Shown here in pieces: positions 1-7,701 of a DNA stretch of 15,489 bases (its first letter is position 1; every line of letters begins with the position of its first letter). A model generated the notes under the pieces. It was not told where the DNA came from. It searched no databases and saw nothing but the letters and a program-made list of their open reading frames with translations. The position numbers and the translations under genes are program-made. Origin of the DNA: Cellvibrionales bacterium UBA1963 (GTDB lineage: Bacteria; Pseudomonadota; Gammaproteobacteria; Pseudomonadales; UBA7434); assembly GCA_002336035.1 (NCBI GenBank), contig DDED01000003.1:1-15489 (forward strand), in the 5' to 3' direction.

Positions 1-54
1 AGAAACCACACCGCCTGTGACGAAAATATATCTCGTCAATGATGCTTCAGTCAT
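1..54 (-). CDS. pyrG: CTP synthase, N-terminal fragment (runs off window start)
   Basis: CTP synthase makes CTP from UTP, ATP and glutamine in the cytoplasm. Only the first 18 codons are in the window. They read MTEASLTRYIFVTGGVVS, and the segment from TRYIFVTGGVVS matches the highly conserved start of the PyrG synthetase domain (E. coli begins MTTNYIFVTGGVVSS). The ATG at 54-52 gives a five-residue longer N-terminus than E. coli. A TTG at 39-37, preceded by GAAG five bases upstream, would give MTRYIFVTGG, aligning exactly, so the true start is undecided. The frame stays open upstream of the ATG for 81 codons (see the next feature). In many gammaproteobacteria tilS precedes pyrG; here a lipoprotein gene does. 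Identity is secure despite the short fragment because this N-terminus is so conserved. Confidence 0.88.
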   Translation of the reverse strand, partial: MTEASLTRYIFVTGGVVS

Positions 55-297
55 AATTAAACAGCCTGTCAGTAAAATACAGAGGATTGCTACCAGATCA
101 ATCAATCGTCTGGCGTTTGGCGATGTCACACGGACTAATGCGGCGACATTCAGTACAAAAAATATACATTCTAGTGGCAGGATTGGCCACTCAAAGATGG
201 AGAAATAGCTTATCAGAATGCCGATGCAGGAACAAATCAACAAAAGGTGATTTTGTCGATTATTCGGCCTGAATAATAAGTGGTTATTTTTCAGCCT
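55..297 (-). other. Stop-free hydrophobic frame upstream of and in frame with pyrG
   Basis: Between the lipoprotein stop codon and the pyrG ATG, the minus-strand frame that continues into pyrG has no stop for 81 codons. It is bounded upstream by TAA at 300-298. The translation has a polar, Asn/His/Arg-rich start (about codons 2-18). It then has hydrophobic stretches at about codons 19-36 (LLLICSCIGILISYFSIF), 41-56 (around LECIFFVLNVAALV) and 66-80 (around LVAILCILLTGCLI). There is no ATG. Candidate starts are only CTG at 294 or TTG at 243, 240 and 105, none with a convincing ribosome binding site. It may be a chance open stretch serving as the pyrG leader and promoter region, or an unannotated membrane segment fused to PyrG. 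I do not recognise the sequence. Two plus-strand frames in the same bases look like non-coding shadows. Confidence 0.3.
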
Positions 298-300
298 TTA

Positions 301-876
301 CTAAAAGTCAAAGTCATCCCCGAACTCTTCGGCCATGTTATCGCTCGCAAAATACGGCTTTGACGAGATGACAGAGGCCGAGAGAGTCCCATCCAGTAAA
401 CCCACAACATCTGCGGTAATCTCTGCCAGTAACCACTTTTCTTGGCCCAATGCCACGGATCGCCTGACGGCATCGGACCAGTTTAATAAATGACGACTAT
501 TAATCAGCCGATGATTGTCACTCTTGGCCCACTCAGAACTGATGCTTGCACCCACTTGGAGCATTTCTTGGCGAAACCACGCGTTTGATACAGGTACTTT
601 CTTGGTGGTCAATAGCTGCTGAACCATGCCATCCCAACCTCCCGGATAAAACAACCAACCCGAATAAAACCGTTTAATCCAGAGAATATACTCTGCATAA
701 CTTTGTTCGGTTTGATTGGCCTTGTCTAACTGATAAGCCGCCTGAAAATATGATTCAGGCGGCCAATCTGCCGACCAATCTGTGGGCTCAGATTGAAGCA
801 CGGAACAGGATGGGAGCAGAACCAAGCCAGCCAATAAAAAAAGAAACACACTGTATGAACGGATAACATTCGTCAA
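301..876 (-). CDS. Putative small lipoprotein, unrecognised family
   Basis: This is a predicted secreted lipoprotein of 191 residues; I do not recognise its family. I chose TTG at 876-874 as start because GGGGAG lies six bases upstream (883-888 on the plus strand). It also gives a compact signal peptide: MTNVIR, a hydrophobic core SYSVFLFLLAGLVL, and the lipobox-like LPSC, with Cys24 as the lipidation site. A longer version starting with TTG at 942 would put 22 more residues, several of them basic, before the signal sequence, which is unusual for a lipoprotein. The mature part (about 168 residues) is rich in Trp and Tyr (WSADWPPESYF, WIKRFYSGWLFYPGGWDGM) and ends in the acidic tail EEFGDDFDF. 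Mature residue +2 is Ser, which in enterobacteria favours the outer membrane. It lies downstream of dinB on the same strand, 176 bases away, so it is probably transcribed separately. Confidence 0.65.
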   Translation of the reverse strand: MTNVIRSYSVFLFLLAGLVLLPSCSVLQSEPTDWSADWPPESYFQAAYQLDKANQTEQSYAEYILWIKRFYSGWLFYPGGWDGMVQQLLTTKKVPVSNAWFRQEMLQVGASISSEWAKSDNHRLINSRHLLNWSDAVRRSVALGQEKWLLAEITADVVGLLDGTLSASVISSKPYFASDNMAEEFGDDFDF

Positions 877-1052
877 ATAACGCTCCCCGCGATAGCGTAA
901 CTGTAAATGTTGAAACCTTGTTAATTTTTTCAATGTGATCAAACCACCCTATTAATAGATTCTGGGCTCAAAAGCATAAGCCAAATGGTAATAATGTGAG
1001 CCAATTAAATACCAATAAACCAAGATCATTCGCTGATCGTCGCAGACAATCA

Positions 1053-2180
1053 CTACAGTAAACTTATTTGCTCAATAGAGGCTTCATTTTCATCCAGCAA
1101 GCTTAAATTAGACAGACTCAAACCCAGCAGACGAACTTTCCGCTGTCCTGCCTCGGTACGCTGCATCAATTCAGTCAACCGATTCAACACAACGCTCAAT
1201 TCAGTAAATGCACGCACCTCAGTATGGCTACGAGTGATCTGCTGAAAATTATCGAATTTCACTTTTAACGTTATCGTTTGAGCTGCAAAGCGCTTGCTCT
1301 GTAAGCCAATGACTACTTTTTCTGCCAATGGCTCTAAGCAACGTAACATTTCTTGCCGATCAATTAAGTCTGTTGAGAAGGTTGTCTCCGCTCCCATTGA
1401 CTTTCGAACACGATTATTCTCGACACTGCGATGGTCAATCCCACGGACAATATCAAAGTAGTAAACCGCTGCGCGACCAAAATGATGCTGTAACTTAGCC
1501 CTACTCCACTGCTTTAAATCATAGCCATTGTGAATGCCAAGCGCCTTCATTTTACTTTCGGTAGCTTTGCCGATACCGTGAAATTTGCGAATAGCTAAGG
1601 ACTCTAATAAATCGTTAGCTGCTTGCGGTAAAATCAAAAATAAACCGTTAGGCTTATCCATATCAGAACCAATTTTTGCGAGAAATTTATTATAAGAAAT
1701 GCCTGCCGAGGCCGTAAGACCAGTGCTTGAATATATTTTCTGCTTAATGTCTTTAGCAATTAAGGTTGCTGATCCTGAGAATAATTGACTTTGAGAAACG
1801 TCCAAATAGGCTTCATCAAGAGATAAGGGCTCAACTAAGTCGGTGTATTCATGGAAAATCTCATGAATAGCTAGCGACGCTTCTTTATATGCTTCAAATC
1901 GAGGCCTTACAAAAATAGCCGATGGGCAGAGTTGCTTTGCTCGAGACGATGACATAGCCGAATGGATCCCAAACACCCTAGCCTCATAGCTACATGCCGC
2001 AACAACACCTCGACGCTCAGGGTCTCCACCAACAATTAAAGGCTGACCGCGGTAAGCTGGCGTGTCACGCTGTTCAACCGAGGCAAAAAAAGCATCCATG
2101 TCGACGTGAATGATTTTTCGTTGCCCAACACCAGTTTCATTCGCTTTAACGATGGTCTCAGTTTTTGGATTTTCCAACAT
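1053..2180 (-). CDS. dinB: DNA polymerase IV (Y-family translesion polymerase)
   Basis: An error-prone translesion DNA polymerase of 375 residues that acts in the cytoplasm with the sliding clamp. The first metal-binding motif is KIIHVDMDAFFASVE (Asp27, with Phe32 at the steric-gate position). The second is SLDEAYLDV (catalytic Asp122 and Glu123). YEARVFGIHSAMSS is the conserved finger segment, and FHGIGKATESKMKALGI (about 200-216) is the helix-hairpin-helix thumb. The little-finger domain follows from about 245. The last five residues, QISLL, fit the beta-clamp binding pentapeptide, as expected at the Pol IV C-terminus. Relative to E. coli (351 aa) there are 19 extra residues before the first motif. 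No internal start restores the usual length, so the ATG at 2180 is kept. No good LexA box (CTGT-N8-ACAG) is visible just upstream. The upstream kinase-fold gene ends 39 bases before it, so read-through is possible. Confidence 0.95.
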   Translation of the reverse strand: MLENPKTETIVKANETGVGQRKIIHVDMDAFFASVEQRDTPAYRGQPLIVGGDPERRGVVAACSYEARVFGIHSAMSSSRAKQLCPSAIFVRPRFEAYKEASLAIHEIFHEYTDLVEPLSLDEAYLDVSQSQLFSGSATLIAKDIKQKIYSSTGLTASAGISYNKFLAKIGSDMDKPNGLFLILPQAANDLLESLAIRKFHGIGKATESKMKALGIHNGYDLKQWSRAKLQHHFGRAAVYYFDIVRGIDHRSVENNRVRKSMGAETTFSTDLIDRQEMLRCLEPLAEKVVIGLQSKRFAAQTITLKVKFDNFQQITRSHTEVRAFTELSVVLNRLTELMQRTEAGQRKVRLLGLSLSNLSLLDENEASIEQISLL

Positions 2181-2219
2181 AGCAACTTATCTTCAAACAG
2201 TGATAAACGATTAACGCAG

Positions 2220-3623
2220 CTAATCGACTTTAGCCAAAAATCGGTTGGCAAAGGGACGAACCAAAGGCTCCATCAAATCTTCCAAGCGATAAGCTCTTGC
2301 GTGCAAGTACTTCAAGATGAGCTGTTCATCTGCAATTGAATCCATGCTTTCAATTCGCGCAAGCAAGGCATCTTCGGCCGAGGGTAAATCGTCAAAAGAT
2401 GAGCCCATCATAACAGCAATTTCATTTTGCTCATACTCATCTAAGTGACAACCGTAACACGCTTTACGACGTAGAAACTCAACCATAGCATTAATATGCT
2501 CAACCCGATGAGCAATAAAACTATCGGACTGTGCAGGGTAAACCTGCCGTTGCAGTTGCTGCTCTATTAAAGAGAAAACAATGCCCGACTCTTGGTCATC
2601 GTTGCCTAATTTGACGACTGACTCTGGCATTGATTCAGACGGAAATGGAAAGTTCATTGCCCGCGCTATGGCATCACACATGCCGCGTTGACAATTTATT
2701 TCATAGCCTAAATTCATCGCCACTTCGTCATTCCATTTCAGTGTTCGAACCGTATACATGAGTGACATGACTGAACGTAAAAGCTGCTGGACGGTATAAT
2801 ACTTAACCTTATCCGCCTCGAAAACAATGCCGCTCAATTGTTCATAGTGAGCAAAATAGGGCTGTAAATTTCCGCCGCTAGAGGGATAAAAATAATCACG
2901 AACAACGATATTGCCTAAATCTTCCATCGGGTCACCAAAATGCGCCAACTCCCAATCAACCGAGGCAGTAATTCGCTCATCGTCAAACATGAAATTAGCC
3001 GGACCCGTATCGCCCTGAACGAGAACCGTATGCTGATACTCTTGAGGCACATGATTTTCTAACCAGCGCCGCCCAAACGCCGAGAATAATCTACCCACTG
3101 TCGGTGGCGCGGGTATTGATCGCCACAAACCTTCGATGACATAGACTTCACTCAGTGCCTGCTGCTCGGCAGATTCTGGCCATAGACAATATTCTGACAA
3201 ATTCAACGTGTGTGGGTCTAAACGATGCAAATCAGCCAAAGCAGCCATAAAATTCATCATTACTGCGTGTTGCTGTGGCCGCTCAAATTGGTCGAGCTCC
3301 GAATCACCAACCACCATTTCCTGCAGCGCTAAATGCAATTCATCGTGCCATGCAATAATTTTTTGGGCCGGAACATCGGTCGCCGCTAAGGCCTGAATAA
3401 TTTTCGTTTCGCGCAGCAAGCTCCATGGCCCGCCATGCCCTTTAGCACCCGCTCTATCGATTCTTAAGAAATAAGATTGCTTGCTCATCGAATCTGAACC
3501 AGTTTCAACGACCCATGCCTCTCTTCTTGCCACGTGACGACGTAAGGTTAACACGGACTCAGCGGTTATTGATTCTATCCAGGCGACTGTTCCTGCAGGA
3601 AGTTCAACGGGATCATTTATCAT
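2220..3623 (-). CDS. APH/choline kinase-fold phosphotransferase family protein with C-terminal extension
   Basis: A 467-residue protein of the aminoglycoside phosphotransferase (APH/ACAD10-N) superfamily. The catalytic loop is LVQGDTGPANFMFDD (Asp205, Asn210), with Gln203 where the usual HGD loop has His. The magnesium-binding segment is SVDWELAHFGDPMEDLGN (Asp223). The N-lobe has SYFLRIDR and GPWSLLRETKIIQAL, which supplies the conserved Glu72. Relatives of this type are often encoded beside acyl-CoA dehydrogenases and are thought to phosphorylate hydroxylated acyl or alcohol substrates. No such neighbour is seen here, and antibiotic resistance should not be assumed. About 150 residues after the kinase fold (from about 315) look alpha-helical and may resemble the DUF6285 domain that often accompanies these proteins; that is a guess. 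The ATG at 3623 has AGGTG about eight bases upstream. It is followed closely by dinB. Confidence 0.75.
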   Translation of the reverse strand: MINDPVELPAGTVAWIESITAESVLTLRRHVARREAWVVETGSDSMSKQSYFLRIDRAGAKGHGGPWSLLRETKIIQALAATDVPAQKIIAWHDELHLALQEMVVGDSELDQFERPQQHAVMMNFMAALADLHRLDPHTLNLSEYCLWPESAEQQALSEVYVIEGLWRSIPAPPTVGRLFSAFGRRWLENHVPQEYQHTVLVQGDTGPANFMFDDERITASVDWELAHFGDPMEDLGNIVVRDYFYPSSGGNLQPYFAHYEQLSGIVFEADKVKYYTVQQLLRSVMSLMYTVRTLKWNDEVAMNLGYEINCQRGMCDAIARAMNFPFPSESMPESVVKLGNDDQESGIVFSLIEQQLQRQVYPAQSDSFIAHRVEHINAMVEFLRRKACYGCHLDEYEQNEIAVMMGSSFDDLPSAEDALLARIESMDSIADEQLILKYLHARAYRLEDLMEPLVRPFANRFLAKVD

Positions 3624-3642
3624 AATTTGGCACCTACTATAA

Positions 3643-3675
3643 ATTATAATGCACTTATTGCCGCCAACAGTTGGC
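3643..3675 (-). promoter_or_regulatory. Candidate promoter -10 and palindromic operator upstream of the APH-like gene
   Basis: In the 101-base gap between pepN and the APH-like gene, the minus strand contains TATAAT (plus-strand 3643-3648) 20 bases before the ATG. Just upstream of it lies a perfect inverted repeat, GCCAAC-A-GTTGGC (3663-3675), covering the area where a -35 box would lie. No good -35 hexamer is present at 16-18 bases. A palindrome placed over the -35 region is the usual layout for a repressor or activator site. The palindrome is not followed by a T-run on the minus strand, so it is not a terminator for pepN. The regulator is unknown. Confidence 0.4.
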
Positions 3676-3724
3676 TTGAAGATATAATGATTTTAACTCG
3701 ATTCTCTCTTTTAACAATTACAGT

Positions 3725-6463
3725 TTAGCTAACGGCCAAACTTTTCGTCACCACCTCAAAAACATCCGCCGATAAGTTTTCGGTAGCGGCAACACGTTGA
3801 AGGCTTGCCTGCATTAGCTCTGATTGAGGAGGTTTAAAGCGCCGCCACTGCGTTAGCGGTGACAAAAGCCGTGAAGCTAACTGAGGATTCATGGTATTAA
3901 GCCTTATAACTTCAGTGCTTAGCAATTCGTAACCAGAACCATCTTGGGCGTGAAACTGCGTGATATTTCGCATGCAAAAACCACCAATTAGTGCCCTTAC
4001 CTTATTAGGATTAGTATTATCATAGGCCTCGTGATTCATTAGCGCTCGAACGCGCCCCAATGCGCCAGCTTTGTTGCTAGCGACCTGCACTGTTAACCAT
4101 TGATTAACCACTAAAGATTCAGATGACCACTGCTTGTAAAAGCGGTCGAGGCGCTGCTGAGCTGCAGCTGCAGCGTCTGCAAGCGGGCAATTAACTAAGG
4201 CACTCAGTGCAGCCGATTGGTCAGTCATATTATTTGCTGTATCAAATTGAGTTTCAGCCAAAGTAATTAAACTCGGATCATTGCTGCGCATAAGAAATGC
4301 AAGGCACGTGTTTTTTAAGCTCCTTAAAGCTACATGCTCGGCCAATGGCTGGTAATTGCCAAGCGCTTGCAACTGTTGTTGTAATTGCTGATAGCAATTT
4401 ACCAAGACTGTTTTTAATTGCGATGACAACGACTGTTGCAAACATTCTAAGGCTTCATTAATAGCATGAATATCAACACAGTCAAATTGCTCTATTACAT
4501 AGGCATAGCTAGGTAAACGTATGATCTCAGCTGTTAACGCAGCATCATAGTTGTTATTACGATCCGCTCTGATCAAAGCCTGATCCAGCAGCCGTGACAA
4601 GGATACGCCTAAGGCTTTAACAGCTTGCTGCCCCGCCTCACTGTCAATCTTTTGCTCGCCATTAAGATGAGAATGAACTAATTGCAGTGCATAACGCTGA
4701 GATGCATCCCAGCGAATAAAGCCATCATCATCGGCATCAATTAATTGTAATAATTCCAGCGGCTGATAATTAAAATTTAATTTAACTGGCGCAGAAAAAC
4801 CCCTAAGCAATGAAGCCACCGGTTTTTGACCTACACCAGAGAAATGCCACTGCTGTTGCGGCTCTGTCAACGACAGAAGAAATTCACCCCCCTCTAACGA
4901 TTTCGCTGATGGCGAATCACAGTTAACGCTTAGCAAGCCAGTCGGTGCCACTAAAGCAACTTTTATAGGCATACTAAAAGGTAACTTCTCAAGCTGGCCC
5001 GGTGTAGCAGGACAGGCTTGATTAACCGTTAAGGTATAACAATCGCGCTGCTGATTCCAATCACCCGTCACATCGAGTACTGGAGTGCCAGACTGCGAGT
5101 ACCAACGTCGAAATTGGCCTAAATCGTAGCCACTAGCATCCTCCATAGCGATAATAAATTCTTCACAGGTCGCCGCCTCACCGTCGTGACGCTCAAAGTA
5201 AAGATCACTGCCAGCACGAAACTTATCAGCACCTAAAAACTGATGCATCATACGAATCACTTCAGCCCCTTTTTCATAAATAGTTAAAGTATAAAAATTT
5301 GATATCTCAATATAAGATTCAGGCCGAATAGGATGAGACATAGGCCCTCCATCTTCTGCGAATTGTGCAGAACGCAACAAGCTAACATCCTCTACTCTTT
5401 TTACGGTAGCTGAATTCATGTCAGCTGAAAAACTCGCATCGCGAAAAACAGTAAAACCTTCTTTGAGACTTAGCTGAAACCAATCGCGGCAAGTCACACG
5501 ATTACCAGACCAATTATGAAAATATTCGTGAGCAACAACCGCTTCAACGCGCTGAAAAGCCATGTCGGTCTGAGTTAGCGGATTCGCTAAAACACAAGAA
5601 GTATTGAAGATATTCAAGCCCTTGTTTTCCATTGCACCCATATTAAAAAAATCAACCGCAACAATCATGTATAAATCAAGATCATACTCACGCCCATAAA
5701 CTTCTTCATCCCACTTCATAGCATTTTTAAGTGACTGCATGGCATGACCACACTTATCTAGATCCTTAGTTTCAACATAAATCTTTAGAGCTACCTGACG
5801 ATCTGACATGGTAGTGAAACTGTCTTCAACAACGGCTAAGTCACCCGCCACTAAAGCAAATAAATAAGCTGGCTTTTTAAACGGGTCAGACCATTTAGCC
5901 CAATGGCGACCGTTAGCTGCCATTCCCGAACTGTCTAGATTGCCATTTGACAACAGTACTGGGTACTGCTTTACATCAGCTGTTATTTTAGTGGTGAAAA
6001 TAGACAAAACGTCGGGGCGATCTAAATAATAAGTAATACGACGAAAACCCTGTGCTTCACATTGCGTACAATACATACCGTCAGACAAGTAAAGCCCTTC
6101 TAGACTTAGATTATTAGCGGGGTCAATTTCGGTTATTATCTTTAAAGTAAATTGATCAGGGACTGAGGTAATCATTAACTCTTGATGACTGAGTTGATAA
6201 TTGTCTGGCGACTGAGTCACGCCATCAATCGCAACTGACACTAATTGGAGGTTTTCACCAACCAATGTTAGCTCTTCAGTGGCATCAACAGCGGGATTTC
6301 GACGTACCGTTAAATTGGCGACAACCGTCGTTTTCTCACACCATAAATCAAATTCTAAATCAGTGCGATCAATAAAAAATACTGGCGGCTGATAATCTTT
6401 AAGAAACGTCTCTTGCGAAACGACTGAACCTGTTGCCACGGCACCACTAGTCACGTCGGCCAT
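3725..6463 (-). CDS. pepN: Aminopeptidase N (M1 family zinc metallopeptidase)
   Basis: A cytoplasmic M1 aminopeptidase that removes N-terminal residues from peptides during protein turnover. Length is 912 residues against 870 in E. coli. The exopeptidase motif GAMEN is at 276-280. The zinc site is HEYFHNW (His312, Glu313, His316) with the third ligand Glu335 in LKEGFTVF. The transition-state Tyr is Tyr396 in YEKGAEV. All are displaced by exactly 15 from E. coli PepN as I remember it, so the extra N-terminal residues account for that offset. The alpha-helical C-terminal region runs from about 560 to the end (QWRRFKPPQSELM near the C-terminus). The ATG at 6463 has GGAGAG seven bases upstream, a strong site. 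It is the last gene of the nadK-led run, 21 bases after the DUF2797 gene. No hairpin terminator is evident after its stop. Confidence 0.96.
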   Translation of the reverse strand: MADVTSGAVATGSVVSQETFLKDYQPPVFFIDRTDLEFDLWCEKTTVVANLTVRRNPAVDATEELTLVGENLQLVSVAIDGVTQSPDNYQLSHQELMITSVPDQFTLKIITEIDPANNLSLEGLYLSDGMYCTQCEAQGFRRITYYLDRPDVLSIFTTKITADVKQYPVLLSNGNLDSSGMAANGRHWAKWSDPFKKPAYLFALVAGDLAVVEDSFTTMSDRQVALKIYVETKDLDKCGHAMQSLKNAMKWDEEVYGREYDLDLYMIVAVDFFNMGAMENKGLNIFNTSCVLANPLTQTDMAFQRVEAVVAHEYFHNWSGNRVTCRDWFQLSLKEGFTVFRDASFSADMNSATVKRVEDVSLLRSAQFAEDGGPMSHPIRPESYIEISNFYTLTIYEKGAEVIRMMHQFLGADKFRAGSDLYFERHDGEAATCEEFIIAMEDASGYDLGQFRRWYSQSGTPVLDVTGDWNQQRDCYTLTVNQACPATPGQLEKLPFSMPIKVALVAPTGLLSVNCDSPSAKSLEGGEFLLSLTEPQQQWHFSGVGQKPVASLLRGFSAPVKLNFNYQPLELLQLIDADDDGFIRWDASQRYALQLVHSHLNGEQKIDSEAGQQAVKALGVSLSRLLDQALIRADRNNNYDAALTAEIIRLPSYAYVIEQFDCVDIHAINEALECLQQSLSSQLKTVLVNCYQQLQQQLQALGNYQPLAEHVALRSLKNTCLAFLMRSNDPSLITLAETQFDTANNMTDQSAALSALVNCPLADAAAAAQQRLDRFYKQWSSESLVVNQWLTVQVASNKAGALGRVRALMNHEAYDNTNPNKVRALIGGFCMRNITQFHAQDGSGYELLSTEVIRLNTMNPQLASRLLSPLTQWRRFKPPQSELMQASLQRVAATENLSADVFEVVTKSLAVS

Positions 6464-6484
6464 ATATGCTCTCCGAAAAAATAT

Positions 6485-7321
6485 CTAAACAGAAAAATTA
6501 ATTTGGTAGCCTGTAAACTTTCTCAAATTTACCACGCCTGAGTCGAGTATAAGATATTGACCCTTGATACCCATTAAATGACCGTTTATCTCAGGCGTTT
6601 TATCAAAGTTAAGTGAGGTCACTTTGGTAGGATATTCAAGCACCGGAAACTGAATAGCAATCGCTTCAGCTCGGTCACAAAATTGAACTGCGTCAATACC
6701 GTACTCAGATTGAAGCGCAGCAATACCTTCAGCAACTTCTGGTAGCGTCTTAGCAATAATAGCTGCCAGATCAAGCAAATCAGGGTTGCCTTTTAACATT
6801 GCACGCCAATTGGTTTTATCGGCCATATGCTCCTTAAATAATACCTCCACCAGACCGGCATAACGCCTTTGTTTGACACGAAATATTGGCAAAGCCTGAA
6901 CTGCACCTTGATCAATCCAGCGAGTGGGTATTTGTGTGCCGCGAGTAATGCCTACTTTTAATGCCGATGAATTCGCTAGGTAGACATAATGATCTTGCAT
7001 GCAAAAATCTTTAGCCCAATGCTCATCCCGACAAGTGCCTGCTTGGTAGTGACACTTTTCTGGACTCATCATACATAAGTCACACTGAGGCAACGATTTA
7101 AAACAGGGATAGCAATAACCCTGACTAAAACTTTTGTTCGTTTTTCGCTGACAATGAATACAATGTATACCGCCGGTGTAAGTCAATGTAATAGGCTGCC
7201 CTAAATAATCGTTGAGCCCAATCAACTGATCGTCAAGCACCATACTATAATGCACAGAATCTGACGCACGGATTGGCAGCGTCGCTGCCATTTTTCGTAA
7301 ACTGCCTTTGAACTCTGCCAT
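6485..7321 (-). CDS. DUF2797 family protein, cysteine-rich
   Basis: A 278-residue protein matching the DUF2797 family as I remember it; its molecular function is not established. Between residues 54 and 107 there are nine cysteines, including four CxxC-type pairs or near pairs (CIHC 54-57, CYPC 70-73, CDLC 80-83, Cys90 and Cys97 further on, then Cys107). This looks like a zinc-ribbon or treble-clef module. It is followed by HYVYLANSSALKVGITR (111-127), which resembles the core strand pattern of GIY-YIG/T5orf172-type domains (YxYLA...KVGIT). That resemblance is my inference. I recall a Pseudomonas homologue labelled glycine betaine transmethylase, a label I would not transfer. It sits between a DUF1315 gene and pepN, an order I believe is shared with pseudomonads, so co-transcription is likely. 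TAGG lies upstream of the ATG. Confidence 0.8.
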   Translation of the reverse strand: MAEFKGSLRKMAATLPIRASDSVHYSMVLDDQLIGLNDYLGQPITLTYTGGIHCIHCQRKTNKSFSQGYCYPCFKSLPQCDLCMMSPEKCHYQAGTCRDEHWAKDFCMQDHYVYLANSSALKVGITRGTQIPTRWIDQGAVQALPIFRVKQRRYAGLVEVLFKEHMADKTNWRAMLKGNPDLLDLAAIIAKTLPEVAEGIAALQSEYGIDAVQFCDRAEAIAIQFPVLEYPTKVTSLNFDKTPEINGHLMGIKGQYLILDSGVVNLRKFTGYQINFSV

Positions 7322-7374
7322 GGCTTACCTAAAATTTTTAATCTACTGAAAACTCTGCAACTAATAAAACTTTT

Positions 7375-7659
7375 TTACTGCCATTTTATCGGTGATTCAT
7401 TTTCACTTTTATCATTATCGTTTGAATCATCATTGTGTGTATTATTTGTTTTACTCGCGCATTTATCTTCGAGTTCACCAATTCGCTCACCGTTAGGTGT
7501 GTGCGCCGCATCATAAACAATAATCGCTTGCGTTAAAATATTTTTTTGACTCACCGTCACAGGTTGGCCATCAGGCCATTTCCCTTGTGACAAAGCAGAC
7601 CTGAAGCGCTCGATCATATCAGGTGATAGCTGTTGACTTTTTTCGAGAAACTCACTCAT
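7375..7659 (-). CDS. YeaC-like DUF1315 family protein
   Basis: A 94-residue cytoplasmic protein of the DUF1315 family, whose E. coli member is YeaC; function unknown. The diagnostic core is PDMIERFRSALSQGKWPDG (14-32) followed by VTVSQKNILTQAIIVYDAAH, matching the RLSTAVELGKWPDG...Q pattern of YeaC. Length is close to the 90 residues of E. coli YeaC. The C-terminal 25 or so residues are low-complexity and acidic/polar (NNTHNDDSNDNDKSENES) and probably disordered, unlike the E. coli tail. It lies 42 bases after the rhomboid gene and 53 bases before the DUF2797 gene, so it is an internal cistron of the nadK-pepN run. Confidence 0.8.
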   Translation of the reverse strand: MSEFLEKSQQLSPDMIERFRSALSQGKWPDGQPVTVSQKNILTQAIIVYDAAHTPNGERIGELEDKCASKTNNTHNDDSNDNDKSENESPIKWQ

Positions 7660-7701
7660 TTAAAATTCCCATTCATCGTATAGACCCGGTCAAGCTCGCG
7701 C

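Noticed and set aside
17..272. Two plus-strand frames of about 60 codons at the left edge.
   Set aside because: They lie antisense to the pyrG start and its upstream region, show no recognisable protein features and have no convincing ribosome binding sites.
963..981. GGCT...AGCC inverted repeat upstream of the lipoprotein gene.
   Set aside because: Arms of four bases with an 11-base loop are expected by chance; no promoter geometry supports it.
1024..1038. GATCA-TTCGC-TGATC hairpin after dinB as a terminator.
   Set aside because: The stem is only five pairs and AT-containing, and the following bases on the minus strand are TTGGTTTATT rather than a clean T-run.
2106..2339. Plus-strand 77-codon frame spanning the dinB/APH-like gap.
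   Set aside because: It overlaps well-supported minus-strand genes on both sides, and its translation has no family-like features.
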